Notes: generated by a model not told the origin, from the sequence alone. Positions 11,495 through 23,085 are shown, counted from the stretch's first letter. The stretch: 64,000 bases of DNA from Panorpa germanica (GCA_963678705.1 OY783213.1:13706451-13770450); one strand, 5' to 3'. A program made the numbers and translations.

Positions 11495-12795
11495 AGTCAT
11501 GAGGAATGAGTTATATCTCTTACTAAGTTGGTAGTTTTTATGGAGCTAAGGCATCATGTATGTGAACTGCACTACTACAATTAAAGTTGACCTAACCGGG
11601 AAAATATGGCGCTGGTCCGGTGGATAAAATCCGAAGCAGTACTCCAAGAAAAGTTAAAAAATTTCGTAGTTTTAGACTTGGAAAACAAGGTGTTTCAATA
11701 CTGGTGGCAATATTAGGAGTATATAAAACTTGAAAACTAGCTAATGTGTTATTAGCCCAAAAAACCGGGCCCCGTTATAAGTAAAATTAGTTACTAATAC
11801 GTAGTAGCGCAGTAACAATTTTTTGAAATAACAGCCACACTTGCTTGGTCTTGCATTTAATAACGGTTTTTACATATTTATTTTACACATTTTGTGTACA
11901 AAGATAATCATTATTAATTATATTAAATATTCACATAAATTTGTTTAATTGTATAAATAAGTATTTGCAATAAATTTTAACTTTATCTTTTTAAAAACTT
12001 GCTTCAAATATTAGTACAAAAATGCAGGTAAACGGCGTGCCAAACTGTTAATGTAATGTAGTATTTTTCATACTTCTATTGAAAAAATACTGAAGTTTTA
12101 ATCAGTATGTAAATTATGTTTCAACTAAGAAGCATGTATGTACAGCTATGCTAACAATATTACCTAATATATTATAACACAAGCAAATTTCTGTGATTAC
12201 AATAACAAATAACAGAGTGTAAAATATATATAATATTTGTGTAACGGTAAACGGTGTTCACAAAAATAAACAATAAAATGACAGCTATGACGTCACTGTT
12301 CACTGTTTGGTACATATTCGTGCAGTAATTATTTATTTATCAGTTGAACATCCGAGTTCAATCTTTGGTCTAGCGCTTAGTGCATAGCGCCATCACCTCC
12401 TGTTCAGAGTCTAGTCACTAATTATTTACATAACAATTAAAATGAATGTTAAATAGAGCTGGGATAATCAACTCATGTTCCGCGGTGTTTTGGTGTTAAA
12501 TACTGACGGAGTTCCTCAAACATTTCAGACTATAGCATAATAGGAAAAGATTGAAATCACTTAAATAAAGATTAAATTAAATTAAATCGCTCGCTAGTAA
12601 TGTGACGATTCATCTTTTCTAAATTCCATATGATTTTTAGTAAAAAAGAAGAGTTGGAGGTGAGTGAGAATTAGAATAGAGACACTGTAACTGAGGATAC
12701 TCGTGCTTCCCAATACACGACCGAATCATAAGTGACCAACTTCAGGTAACAAGCAAATGTTGCCAGCTTTGCATTTTAGTTAAATTAATTTTTAA
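11495..12795. other. Intergenic, no gene seen
   Basis: AT-rich. At 12643-12661 a short stretch reads as AAA AAA GAA GAG TTG GAG after TTTTTAG and before GTGAGT. It could be a mini-exon of the remnant at 12808-13133, but that is speculative. Bases 12350-12420 contain a degraded box-B-like GAGTTCAATC. Confidence 0.35.
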
Positions 12796-12807
12796 ATAGA
12801 AATAATA

Positions 12808-13133
12808 AATGAGAAAGACGTAGAAAATGAAGAGGAAGATAAAGTAGATCTAGATGAAGAGGAGAAAGAGGAAGATGATAAAGACGTAGATGACGAAGAG
12901 AAATCAGAGGATGAAAGACAACGAAACAAAACGGTAAAAAAAGGAAAAGGAGAATACCGGATGCGCTCTTTAATGCAATGGAAATACAACAGCATACAGA
13001 CGGCTACAATAAAAGAAAGGCTAGAAAGAATTCAAGTAAAGATGGAGAAGCAGAGGATATCGAAAGTATGATACTGTAAATTAATGTTATTGTAATTTTC
13101 AGGACGAAAAAAGGACGTGGCCGTAAGAAGTAA
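12808..13133 (+). pseudogene. Acidic/basic coding-like remnant with 1-nt frameshift and 27-nt GT-AG segment
   Basis: From 12808 one frame is strongly acidic (NEKDVENEEDKVDLDEEEK, then EEDDKDVDDEEKSEDERQR). Just after an A7 run at 12936-12942 the coding-like frame shifts and becomes basic and polar: KKRKRRIPDALFNAMEIQQH, TDGYNKRKARKNSSKDGEAE, DIESMIL. That frame meets TAA, but 13076-13102 starts GTAAAT, ends TTTTCAG and is 27 nt long (in phase); skipping it gives TKKGRGRKK and a stop at 13131-13133. The composition resembles a nuclear protein with an NLS-like KKRKRR. I do not recognise the gene. The A-run slip and too-short intron suggest a decayed gene fragment. Low complexity could mimic part of this. 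Confidence 0.35.
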
Positions 13134-13139
13134 TAGAAA

Positions 13140-14220
13140 TAATACAGCTAATTTGTATATTTGGGTGAAAAAGTAATTGTTTTAATGCAAAACTAATTGT
13201 TATTATTAAATCAGTTAAAATAGAGATTCTATTTTAACTTTAGCGTATTTTTTTATCAGCGGAAGAATGATTTCTTTAAGTTTTTCCACAAGTGCCTACA
13301 TAGTAACTCTCTGTTTTTATGTTTGATGCTTCATAAGTTCCAACTATAATAAATTCGCTGTAAAACTTTTTGTTGTTATCAAGTGACATTATTATTAAAT
13401 GCACAGTCAACTACTACTGAATAATACAAGAGTTCAAGAGTTGAACTACATAAAAAAATAAGTTCAAAATAAGAATATGTAATAGCAGAAAATAAAACAA
13501 AAGAATGTACTATTTCTAAACTATTTTGTATAAATAATAAGTCTAAATCTATACAGTACAATTTTCGCAATATTTTCCTTATTATATCACAATATATTAC
13601 TCGCCAAAAGGGTTTATTAAAAAGGAAATGTTAAACGTATTAAAAGCTTTACATTATTTAAAAAATTATGAAATATTAACATTACGTAAATAATTTACTG
13701 ATAAATTAACAATTTAAAACTTTAAATATTCACAGGTGCAATTATATTTACCATATATCTTAATTATGATGAGACACGTCTACAATTGACAGTAAGGGTG
13801 TGTCTTAAGTGTCCTAGTTTGATACTATTTTAAGACGTTTAATTAAATATTAAAAGTAAAGTGGTGTAATTAAAACACAACATAAACATCAGATCCTAAC
13901 CTTAACATGATTCCGGCAAATAGAATTTTTCATTTTTATTTGTTTTAATATATATTAACCGAGCATTGTTCTTGTTGAACTTATTGATAAAGTTTGTTTC
14001 AATAAAAAACTCTCACAGTGCTGCAATCTTGACCTGATCATCTGCCATGATATCCTCCAGTTTCACAGCAGCATTTGTTAGAATGAAAAATAATTTCTTC
14101 ACAAAACCTCTTACAACTTTTAAATAATGAATTAGTTTTTAGAAAAACTGTTATTGTTTAAAACATTTGCGTAATTTAATCAATTTCATTTACTGTAAAA
14201 ATAATTAAATTATTTAACAT
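13140..14220. other. Intergenic, no gene seen
   Basis: AT-rich DNA with no repeat pair or coding signal that I could support. Confidence 0.4.
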
Positions 14221-14222
14221 AA

Positions 14223-14610
14223 CCCAGTAAACAATTTGGTGAAGTGTCCTATTTGGTGAAGTTCGAGTCACTCGTACAATTCTATTCTAACGCTTTACAA
14301 GTTCTCTACCTGTCACAGATTTTGTGTTAGTTTTTCATAATAATATTCTTTCTTTTTCCAACATCATTCATTAAGTATTTCTGTTTCTTTCCCACATGGG
14401 TATATTTTTATTATCCGGTCATAAATCATAAACCTACTCCGCTTTTAATTCAGCAGTGAACCGTCGTTGCAATGTCTGTAGCTCATAAAAAGGACCTTTC
14501 CTTTGAACGACTGAATAGAAAACGAACACGTTCCAGACAAAAAATTCATGATACGTAATAGAAATTAAGTAGAATTTACTCCAAAATGTTTACTGGGAAT
14601 TTACTAGGAT
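14223..14610. mobile_element. Inverted-repeat element, family CCCAGTAAAC, copy 1
   Basis: The left end CCCAGTAAACAATTTGGTG pairs with the right end at 14578-14597 (TCCAAAATGTTTACTGGG in plus orientation). The interior shares GAACGACTG and AAAAATTCAT with the copy at 21030-21226, and both copies carry AATTTACTAGG just after the right inverted repeat. Non-autonomous. Confidence 0.65.
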
Positions 14611-15900
14611 TTCGATCCTTCATAAAACAAGGTAAGGGGGTGGGAGGAGTTTAGTGGAAATTATACATGACTCTACATTTAAAAATTGTCTTCTATTTTA
14701 CTTTTAAAATTTCACATTTCTATTAGAAAGATGGAAACAGGGATGCCACAGTTGGACTTTAAATGTAAATTGTAAATGCCGGAGCCGGTGATCATGACTC
14801 ATAACGAACACCGGTGTAACAAACAATGTTAACAAACTTTTGCGATAACTATGAATACACCAACCGGCCCTTATAGAAATATATTGTTCCCCTATATGTT
14901 TATTTAGTTTCTACGTCACTGCAATGAATTAAAGCTTCATGAAACGAACCGTTTGTACATATTTTACGCTCTGTTAACGCTCCAGAGATGAATATTGTTC
15001 TTTTTTACGTGTTTCATAACAAATCTAAATCGAACATAATTCGAGTTATTGCTTGGTCATTTTCGAACAGTGCTGCATGTCTCTGTACACGAGAATTATT
15101 TAAAATGTCACATTTCAATGTATAACATTTTCAATATTTCCTGCAAATCAACAACAATGCGTGAGCTATGGATAAACAATATTGCACTTGACATTTGACA
15201 ATTTACATTCTTAAAAAAACAGTTGTATTGTTTGGCATTTGACCTTGCTATTTTATATTTTATTCAGAATATATATTCTGTATTAAAAACTTAATTACAT
15301 TTTTTTAAATATAAAAACTGTTTTTTTTTTAATTATGGAGGTCGCCAAGTTTTTTTAATAGTAGTAGTTATTATAAAAGGCACCGGCAGGATTACTTTCA
15401 GAGAGTTGCATCCTTAGTGTTCATGGGATGAGGATGGATAGAGAAGGACAAAGAATTCATTGAACAACAACTTAAACGCCTTAAGGTTTTATTCAACAGA
15501 GCTGTCATAATAATAAATACTTTTTTTTTAATCTTTTTCTGTGTATTTTCATTCATGGCAGGGGTGTGCAAGTACACCCCCCTAGCACACCTTTTCAACG
15601 ATAGTGGTTATTATTTATTATGAGTTATACCCGTTGTCATGCTACGGTGTAAGAAGCTAGGTTTTACATCATGTAACACTAATACCTACTGATTTTATTT
15701 TTAAATGAATGTTTAACTTAAACTCTAATTAGCATAATCAGTTTTATTGATATCAAAGTAAGAAACAATCATTAAACGTGAAAAACAACCGAGTATTTGC
15801 GTGAGGCTTATCAACTTGTATTTAGCAAATACACCTGCTACACATATTCTTCTAGGAAAACAGTTTCCAATAAAATATTAGTCCCCCGAGTAACTTAAAA
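14611..15900. other. Intergenic, no gene seen
   Basis: AT-rich, with several short poly-T runs (for example near 15320-15360). No supported feature. Confidence 0.4.
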
Positions 15901-15913
15901 ATCGAGTGAAAAA

Positions 15914-16000
15914 AATAATGTTTTCACCGCAAAAAAAAAAAATAATATTTCCGCCGCGAAAAAAGGTAATATTTCCGCCGCGAAAAAAGATAATATTTTC
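15914..16000 (+). repeat. Short tandem array, about 24-bp unit, 3-4 copies
   Basis: Successive units of the form AATATTTCCGCCGCGAAAAA, with diverged first and last units (TTTTCACCGC with a longer A run; TAATATTTTCAATTT). Reading frames here give repetitive Lys/Pro/Phe peptides that are by-products of the array. Confidence 0.75.
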
Positions 16001-16097
16001 AATTTTAATTCTATCGAAGATTAATATATGTATATTTTTTGCGCCCCTAATGACCCTTGAACAAGAAGCAATCATTGGATTATATAGAGATAAGATG

Positions 16098-16372
16098 GCA
16101 GATCTTTGCGAAGCATTTGTTCTTTATATAATTTATGTAAATTGTAAGTAAGTATTTTTGAAGATAATTGACGAGACATAAAATTTGTATTGGCTTTGTA
16201 TTGGAAGTTCTATAAAAGTTAACAAGCACAAATACGACAAATATTAATGATGATAAACTTAGGTACATGAATACCTTTAAAAGAAGACGCAGTGATTCAA
16301 ATAGGATTTCTAAAGAGCGAGGCGCGAGATTCAAATACATATATAGTAATGAATTTTTCTACTTGGGTTTAC
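16098..16372 (+). mobile_element. Non-autonomous element, family GGCCTTAG, copy 1 (ends missing)
   Basis: Matches 17916-18215 and 30120-30523 through GGCAGATCTTTGCGA, AAAAGTTAACAAGCACAAA, ACGACAAATATTA and AGATTCAAATACATATATAG. Both termini are absent in this copy. Confidence 0.7.
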
Positions 16373-17740
16373 TACTTAAAGTAGAATATTAGAGTTAGTG
16401 GCCCCGAAATCAAATCCGCTGTTTAATCAATATTTTTAATCAATCAACCATTACAACATATCTACAGTTTACTTTAATTAGTTAAATGAACATTATGTTG
16501 ACCTGACAGCTTTCATTTCATTAAACACATTTCAGTATTAATTATAAATTACCCCGTGCCAAGTGGTTAACGTTTATTCACCTTTATTATTTAGTTGTAG
16601 AACCTTTGAAGAAATTTATTTATTCCGTTGTCATGGAAACGCCTTCTAGATTTATTGATCTATTATGAATGTGTTTTGTATCCCTCTAAAGTATTTTATG
16701 ATAATATAAAGCCAAATACATGGAAAGTGAAAAAGCTTTATATAGTAATATGTACATTGTACATAGCTATATGTATATGTATTCCAAAGTAAATACTATT
16801 AGAAAAAGCTTAAAAGCTCTTAAAAGGGTAAACATTTCTTAAAGACATCGCCTTAAACTGTGCTGCAACGTATTAAAAGCTCAAGTTTCTTTTTATTTAA
16901 TATTATATTAAACTACAATATTTGAATTATGTTTTATAAAAACTGATTCTTATGCACAATACATAATGTACCATATCCTTGTAGACTTATGATAGGTCAT
17001 TCAAATTTTACTCAAATTATATTTATGTATAATGTACTCCGTAAATGTTATTTTATTATGTAGTAGTTATAGAAATAATTATATATTAACTGTGTCGTAA
17101 AAAAACATTATCGAAAATATGCTTTTTTTGTATCGGTTACTGCCGAACGATGCATGATTTCCCAACCTGAAACTAACATCAAAGGTTAAACTATAGCTTT
17201 CACATTATAATCACTTTCTATCTAAATATCTTGTACAATTCATATTCCAATTTTGCAGGCTATAAACCTTTAATTTCATGCTTATTTGAAACTATATGGC
17301 GCAGCAGAATATTCATTTACCTTCTACCATACCAGCATAAATTTCCATGTTACCTAATAATATAAAGTACTTGTGATAACAAAATGTACAAGTTGTATGT
17401 AACTACAAAATGTTACGACGTAAAGCGATACCAGTCGGTAATACACGGGGGAGCTTCAAACGAAGGGGTTGCTTGTATACTGTGTGTACGTGTTGGTCGC
17501 TTGGGTCACACAAGTGGAAAACTTTGTATTGTAACAATTTCCCAACATAACCTCACCTTTTACTTTGTATATGCCATCGTTTATAAATAGTTTAAAGTAT
17601 TATTAATCATTTGGGGATATTTAATTATATTCTGCTATGAATAAAATAGTATGCTTGTTTTTGTTGGAATAATTAGTAGAATTTTAAATAGAACTATGGG
17701 GTATACGTATATATAGATATAGATAGTATTTACTTATAAG
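16373..17740. other. Intergenic, no gene seen
   Basis: AT-rich. The 68-codon frame at 17384-17590 has no recognisable similarity and no splice support. Confidence 0.4.
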
Positions 17741-17915
17741 TAGGGTTGCCATATGTCCCATAAATACAAGACTGTCACCACATTTCACTAGTCAGTCCTG
17801 TATTACTTTTTATCCCGCTTTTGTCTCGCTTTCTCTCTAAGCTCTACATGAAATAGTTGACGACGCACGGATCTCTCACCGTTGCAAGTACAGGAATCCC
17901 TTCCTAGGTTATAAG

Positions 17916-18215
17916 TAGAGGCGGCCTTAGCTATTGCGAGGCCCCGGTGGGACAGATCTTTGCGAGGCACTTGCTCTTTGTATAATTTATGTAAATTGTT
18001 AGTAAGTATTTTTAATAATAATTGACGAGAAATAAAATTTTATATTGGAAGTGTTATAAAAGTTAACAAGCACAAAGACGACAAATATTATTGATGATAA
18101 ACTAAGGCACATGAATGCCTTAAAAGATATACGCTGTGATTCTAGTGGGATTTCTAAAGAGTGAGGCGCGAGATTCAAATACATATATAGTATTGAAATT
18201 TTCTACTTGGGTTGT
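17916..18215 (+). mobile_element. Non-autonomous element, family GGCCTTAG, copy 2 (right end missing)
   Basis: The left terminus TAGAGGCGGCCTTAG is preserved and the interior follows 30120-30523. The copy stops after CTACTTGGGTT without the right inverted repeat. The sequence just upstream (17741-17900, TAGGGTTGCCATATGTCCC onward) looks like another old terminal repeat, but I have no second copy. Confidence 0.7.
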
Positions 18216-18747
18216 TGCGCGAGAATGCTAACGTATAACCAGTCCACACAACGGGGTCGTGTTTACAGTCTGTTATTTCAGTCTATATGTGTTGCACAAG
18301 CTAATTACAAGGTTCATTTTCTACTTATATAGAAATTGGAAGACAAAAAATTGCAATCTCAAGTATGAAAAACAGAGGTTGGTATGGACTATAATTAAAC
18401 AAGCGTGACGTATTACATGACGACACTTTCTATTTATTCATAAAACATATGTTTTCAATAGAACGTTTCTCGATATGTTTACTGTGTAATTAATTAATTC
18501 AAATATGCATCGTTTAAAAAATAAGTTACTCATTAAACAAAAATAGCAATCTATTGTTAATATATGCAATATAAATACAACAAATATAATAACAGAAGTT
18601 TTTATAGACAGTAACGTAAGTTTAATTAATAATCACTTAAATAAATATTTAATTACATTCACAAATATCTAAAATAGTTAAATTTTAGAAATATAAAGAA
18701 AAAGTTTTTATTTATTTTTTTACATATCATACAAATTAAATTTATAT

Positions 18748-18912
18748 CCTTTTGTCCAAATTTCAATTAAATTTTTCACAAATTTTTCGTCACTATTAAT
18801 TTGATTCACAATTTGAGAATCAGCTGTGAAACGACGTTTGCGTACATCGTTGCAAAAATTATATAGAAAAAAACATTTTCAGTTTTTCCGGAACTATCCT
18901 ATTTTCCGGGCA
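18748..18912 (+). repeat. Dispersed repeat family R2, copy 1 (end missing)
   Basis: Similar to 42916-43085: both have TGTCCAAATTTCAAT, TTTTTCGTCACTAT, TTGATTCA and TTTTCAGTTTTTCC in the same order. The conserved start ACTAGCTGACCCGACAAACG exists only in the second copy. Confidence 0.6.
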
Positions 18913-19032
18913 AATTTTTAAATTTTTCTTTCCCTAAAAATCTTATTCAGACTATTATGAACATTTAAAAATAAAATTAGCGAAATCGTTTGTTTACCAA
19001 CAAAAAGAATTTAATTTTTATGCATATAGAAT

Positions 19033-19205
19033 TAATTTATTTAACAACGGCTTATTTCCGATACTGAGTCCTATCACTGATGACCTTCTACTATGTTGAC
19101 AGTTTTATACTGGCCTCTATGCGGGCCGCACCGCTGTATAATAAGATTTATGATTATGTGAACACAACTTCAAACCCGGAAAATATAACGGTGGTCTGGA
19201 GATTT
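19033..19205 (-). repeat. SINE-family copy, reverse orientation
   Basis: The plus strand reads the complement of the SINE body: TTATTTCCGATACTGAGTCC, TATCACTGATGACC, then ATTATG and CCGGAAAATATAAC with GGTGGTCTGG. The tRNA-like head is missing. Confidence 0.65.
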
Positions 19206-19231
19206 TCTGGATTAGTTCAAAATTAATTAAA

Positions 19232-19385
19232 TTATGTGTTCTCATAATCATAAAACTGATAATGCGGTGTACTGAGGTGTAGCATTAGATTAAGACCCCA
19301 TAAATTGAGTCAAAATTTTAGGAGACCGTTGGTTATAGGATTCAGCATCTAAAATAGGCAGACATTTAATAAATTAAATAACAAA
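19232..19385 (+). repeat. SINE-family copy, forward orientation, head-to-head with the previous one
   Basis: AATCATAAAACTGATAATGC then CCGTTGGTTATAGGATTCAG and TCTAAAATAGG match the tail part of the family. About 27 bp separate it from the reverse copy. Confidence 0.6.
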
Positions 19386-19954
19386 ATAAATAATGAAATG
19401 GATATTTTAATAGAATTGTTAAACCGGCACTAAAACCTTGCTGTTGCAAACAATTTAGCTAATGTAAAAAGCATTTAACATTATTTATACACTTTTCTTT
19501 AATCTAAACTGCAATTAGTTCAACAAAACGTAAAGCAATCTTAATAACTGTATGTTTAAAAGTTATAAAATGAAAGTAAAATTTCAATGCTTTATTATGT
19601 TTTTTTTATTTCCACCAATAACATAATTGATGTACGAATATGCTTAGTAATTATTTTTGACACCCTTCTAAATAAAATGCGATCGTTTGCCTTATATTCA
19701 CTTGGTTTGGGTCGTTCATGGAATAAATCTGCTTTTATCTTTTAACGCCATATGAATAAATTTTCTGCCTAATGAAAAATTCGCTAATCATGTATACGCA
19801 GTCACTCGCTGTTAATAACTATAATGCCTACATATTTTAACATTAAGCGATACTGTCAGTGGTGTAATTACATATAGACTATGAAGGCGTCCGTATAATT
19901 AGAGCCCTACATAGATGTCGCGAAAAGCGCCGGACATTCCTGCAGATTTTTTTT

Positions 19955-20510
19955 CAAATTCAAAGATATTTATTAGTCAAATGTTATTACAGTAATTAAT
20001 TTTAATGACAGCATGTCTTATTCTAATGTATGGTGCCTGGCCTGAGCTTAAATCTGCATTGTCAATCTTCTTAGTAGATGTCTTGTATTATATTTTGTCT
20101 TGTGTAGGGAAACGTGGTTAAAAAATCCCACTTTGCTATGGTGAAATTTTTCATATAAAGAAATATAAAGGAATATGTGTATCTCTATGCTGTGCAGCAT
20201 GTACCTAGAAGATTGTGTTCTTTGGTAATCTGTATTTGATCTTGAAAGGTAGGCTGTCGTGTGTGTATTGTCCCAGATGTTGTCTTAACGGATTCAAAAA
20301 TTTCTGTTTGCTTCTTTATGATTGTTTTAATGTATGTTGAGTCAGTTTCTTTAGCCGTGTTCTACTTTTAAACATTTGTTTTGAATAATTTGCAATTTCT
20401 TTTTGGTTGATTTGCATATATTTCCCCATATTTGAGCCCCGTAATTTAATGTCGGTACATTCCTGCAGAAGAATACAAATAAGACAAATGTTTACACCGC
20501 GGTGCAATTT
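19955..20510 (-). mobile_element. LINE 3' end, copy 3 (diverged)
   Basis: On the minus strand this shares with 8480-8700 the runs CTGGGACA, ATCAAATACAGATTACC, TTCTAGGTACATGCTGCACA and TTTATATTTCTTTAT. A 63-codon minus-strand frame at 20316-20507 lies inside it and is broken LINE coding sequence at best. The 3' side ends in a run equivalent to AAATATCTTTGAATTTG plus A residues. Confidence 0.6.
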
Positions 20511-20934
20511 TGCTAGCTGTTAGAAATAAAAACAATAATCACGCGTGGGACTCGAAATTAACGGTTAAACTAAAGCTAAAGAAAGTAACGGAAAGTGACT
20601 AGATACAATTTATTTCGCGAAAATAGAAATCTGGGAACCCTAGTACCACATAACTGTAAAAACTGTATAGAATGAAAGCAGTGTATAGAAATAAACAGAT
20701 ATTAGGGGTTATCTATAATTTAGGTCATACAAATTGCATGCTCCCTTAACTCCCTCGACTTCTTTGTCAGTCTTGTCACACATTCCCCATAAAATTAAAA
20801 CATTAATTGGAAATGGCTCTTTAAGTTATTTAGGTTCACCCTAATGTATAGGACAGCTTATAGTTTTTGATTGATTTATATAAAAAAAAGTTATATAAAA
20901 CTGTATAATGCTTAAGAATATTTACGATAATTTA

Positions 20935-21345
20935 TATTAAGAATATCTTCGGATTCGATCCACGAACCAGCACTACATTTTTTAGGTTTGGCAGTTATCA
21001 AAATTATTAAATTAATTATGTGGTGTAATCCCAGTAAACAATTTAGTGAAGTGTCGTGTTTTGTGATAAAAGTCTATAAAATAGATATTTCATATGAACG
21101 ACTGTGAGAAACTGAACTGTAAATGAACTTTTCATAACCAAAAATTCATACGCAATTTTTTTTTTAATATGATGCAAAATGACTCCAAAATGTTTACTGA
21201 GATAGTTCTATACTAATTTACTAGGTAGCCGTGTACTTAACATATATAAGGCTACGACAACATGAAACTGTCAACATAGTAGGAGGTTGTTAGTGATAAA
21301 ACACAGCATCGAAAATAGAGCAGCGTTAAATAAATTAAATTAAAA
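20935..21345 (+). repeat. SINE-family copy split by an inserted element
   Basis: The head has box-B-like GGATTCGATCC at 20952-20962 and body to about 21029. The tail resumes near 21228 (GTGTACTTAACATATATAAG, then GCTACGACAACATGAAACTG) and ends GCAGCGTTAAATAAATTA. The 21030-21226 segment in between belongs to another family. Confidence 0.65.
21030..21226. mobile_element. Inverted-repeat element, family CCCAGTAAAC, copy 2 (inside a SINE)
   Basis: Starts CCCAGTAAACAATTTAGTG and has the opposing end CCAAAATGTTTACTGAG at 21185-21201, followed by AATTTACTAGG as in copy 1. It is shorter than the 14223 copy. Confidence 0.65.
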
Positions 21346-22143
21346 AATTTAGTAATTGATAAAAGTTAATATTTTACCTACTTGATTACTTGCATTAATT
21401 ATTGTCAAACAATAACTCTTTATAAACTTGTAAAAACTTGTTGAAAATCGTTTCTAAATAAAATAATCGAATATTAAATAGGTGCGGTTGCATCTACCAA
21501 TACTATACTATACTTAAAGCTCTATGATATATTGGAATAATAATTATATTAAAATGTTTACTAAAAATGAATTACAATATAAATAAAAGTTTATTTAATT
21601 AAAAGTTAACAACAACACATAGAAATTATTGTAGAAATACTGAAATATCAACTGCGTATATTTATTATTGTTTACTGCAGTTTGACGCAAGCACGAGAAA
21701 ATGAATTAAAGAAAATAAATCGTTTGAATAACTTACAGTTACCGCAGCATGTATTACACCTAAGCACTTCTTTCAGCACTCACACAAATACGACTGATAT
21801 TTCGATATTGGTGATATTTCGAATAGGTACTGTGACATGACAGCTACGATAACGGCCAGAACGACGTTGTAGATGTGTACGTCATACTGTCACATGCGAT
21901 CTTTACAACTTGGCGAACTCGCCCTTGCTGAGTGATCCTGCATGGAAAACAGGGAACTCTGTTTCACTAACCATGGAAAATCCATAACGGGGTGGGCACA
22001 TAAAACAAACTGAATACTGCGCTTGCGCTGAATGGGCCTTTGTTAGTTTACTGACTGTAATGAGTGAGTCAAGTGCATGGAAGGGGCATTTATGAGCGTT
22101 TTTGTAAATAATATGACGTTTCTATATTTTTATTTATATTGGG
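21346..22143. other. Intergenic; higher-GC patch at about 21830-22110
   Basis: The patch (GACAGCTACGATAACGGCC to about GTGCATGGAAGGGG) is clearly more GC-rich than its surroundings, but it has no long ORF and no match within the window. It could be regulatory DNA or an old insertion. Confidence 0.35.
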
Positions 22144-22146
22144 TAA

Positions 22147-22482
22147 TACCGGTTTCACACTGTTGTCAAAAAACAAAACAAAAACATGTTTCCTTTTATT
22201 TTAAAACAGTTCTGTTTTTCTAAAACAGACTGGTTTTGTTTTTAGTGTTTTTCTGTGTGTCTCATAAAAATTATAAACATGATTAACAACAACTGACAAG
22301 CGCAAATGTTCACAAAAAAACAAAACTGCGTGTTCAAACCAAGCAGACTAAAAAACAACAACAAACGTGTTTTCCTTTGCTTGTACCGACTCAAGATGGG
22401 AATGTGTTTTGTTTACAAAAACAGCAACAAAGACATGTTTGGTGTTAAACCATCGAACCATCTCTCTGGTGTGAATCCGGCA
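22147..22482. mobile_element. PIF/Harbinger-like MITE with TAA target duplication
   Basis: The left end TACCGGTTTCACACTG pairs with the right end (reverse complement TGCCGGATTCACACCAG). TAA flanks both sides (22144-22146 and 22483-22485). The interior is rich in AAAACA-type runs. 336 bp, non-coding. Confidence 0.75.
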
Positions 22483-22883
22483 TAAGGTATTATACGTATA
22501 TTCTCCTATAACACGATTTATAGTAATGCCAATTCCCGCAAATATGTTCTCGTCCAAGAATGCTATGTTAATAATATTTACAAAGTTTTTAAGACGCAGT
22601 TTTAAGGAATTCTAGTCACATTAATTTAACAATGTTTTTTCTACTAAATATTTAGTAAAGTTAAGTTAAGTGTATGCTTGGCTACGCCCATAAATATTAA
22701 AATTTATTGTAAAGTTCGGGGATTAAGAACCTGCGTCTCTTTTAATTATTTTTACTGTTTTATCATATACCCGTGCTTAGTAAAAGTGTTCACTGTCAAT
22801 GTACAGTGCAATCAGCCTTAGCTCGTATTCTTTTGTGTAGTGTGAAAATTAATTGCGCTGAACAAGTGAAATATTTATAAAGT

Positions 22884-23085
22884 CTTAATACGAGTTCGAT
22901 CCCCGGACCAGAGGATTGATTTTTATTTATTTTTATATAGTTATATTGATCATAATCATAAACTTATAAGACAGCAGTGTAGCCCACATATTTAAGGCTA
23001 CAACACCATGAAACTGCCAATATTGTAAGTGGTCGTTGGTGATAGGACTCAGCTTCGGAAATAGGGCAACGTTAAATGAATTACA
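22884..23085 (+). repeat. tRNA-derived SINE, best-preserved copy
   Basis: Box B GAGTTCGATCC at 22892-22902 followed by CCGGACC, then an AT-rich body, TAATCATAAACTTATAAG, GCAGTGTAG, GGCTACAACACCATG and the tail GGTCGTTGGTGATAGGACTC, AGCTTCGGAAATAGG. Related copies sit at 62175-62330, 20935-21345, 51501-51602, 19033-19385, 6153-6292 and 2480-2560. Confidence 0.7.

Noticed and set aside
12792-12995. Minus-strand Ser-rich ORF
   Set aside because: It is the complement of the acidic GAA/GAG/GAT repeats. The plus-strand reading makes more sense.
15878-16151. Overlapping ORFs on both strands with repeated Phe/Lys motifs
   Set aside because: They are by-products of the 24-bp tandem array.
17741-17915. 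TAGGGTTGCCATATGTCCC stretch as a transposon end
   Set aside because: It looks like an old terminal repeat, but I found no partner end and no second copy, so it was not listed as a separate element.
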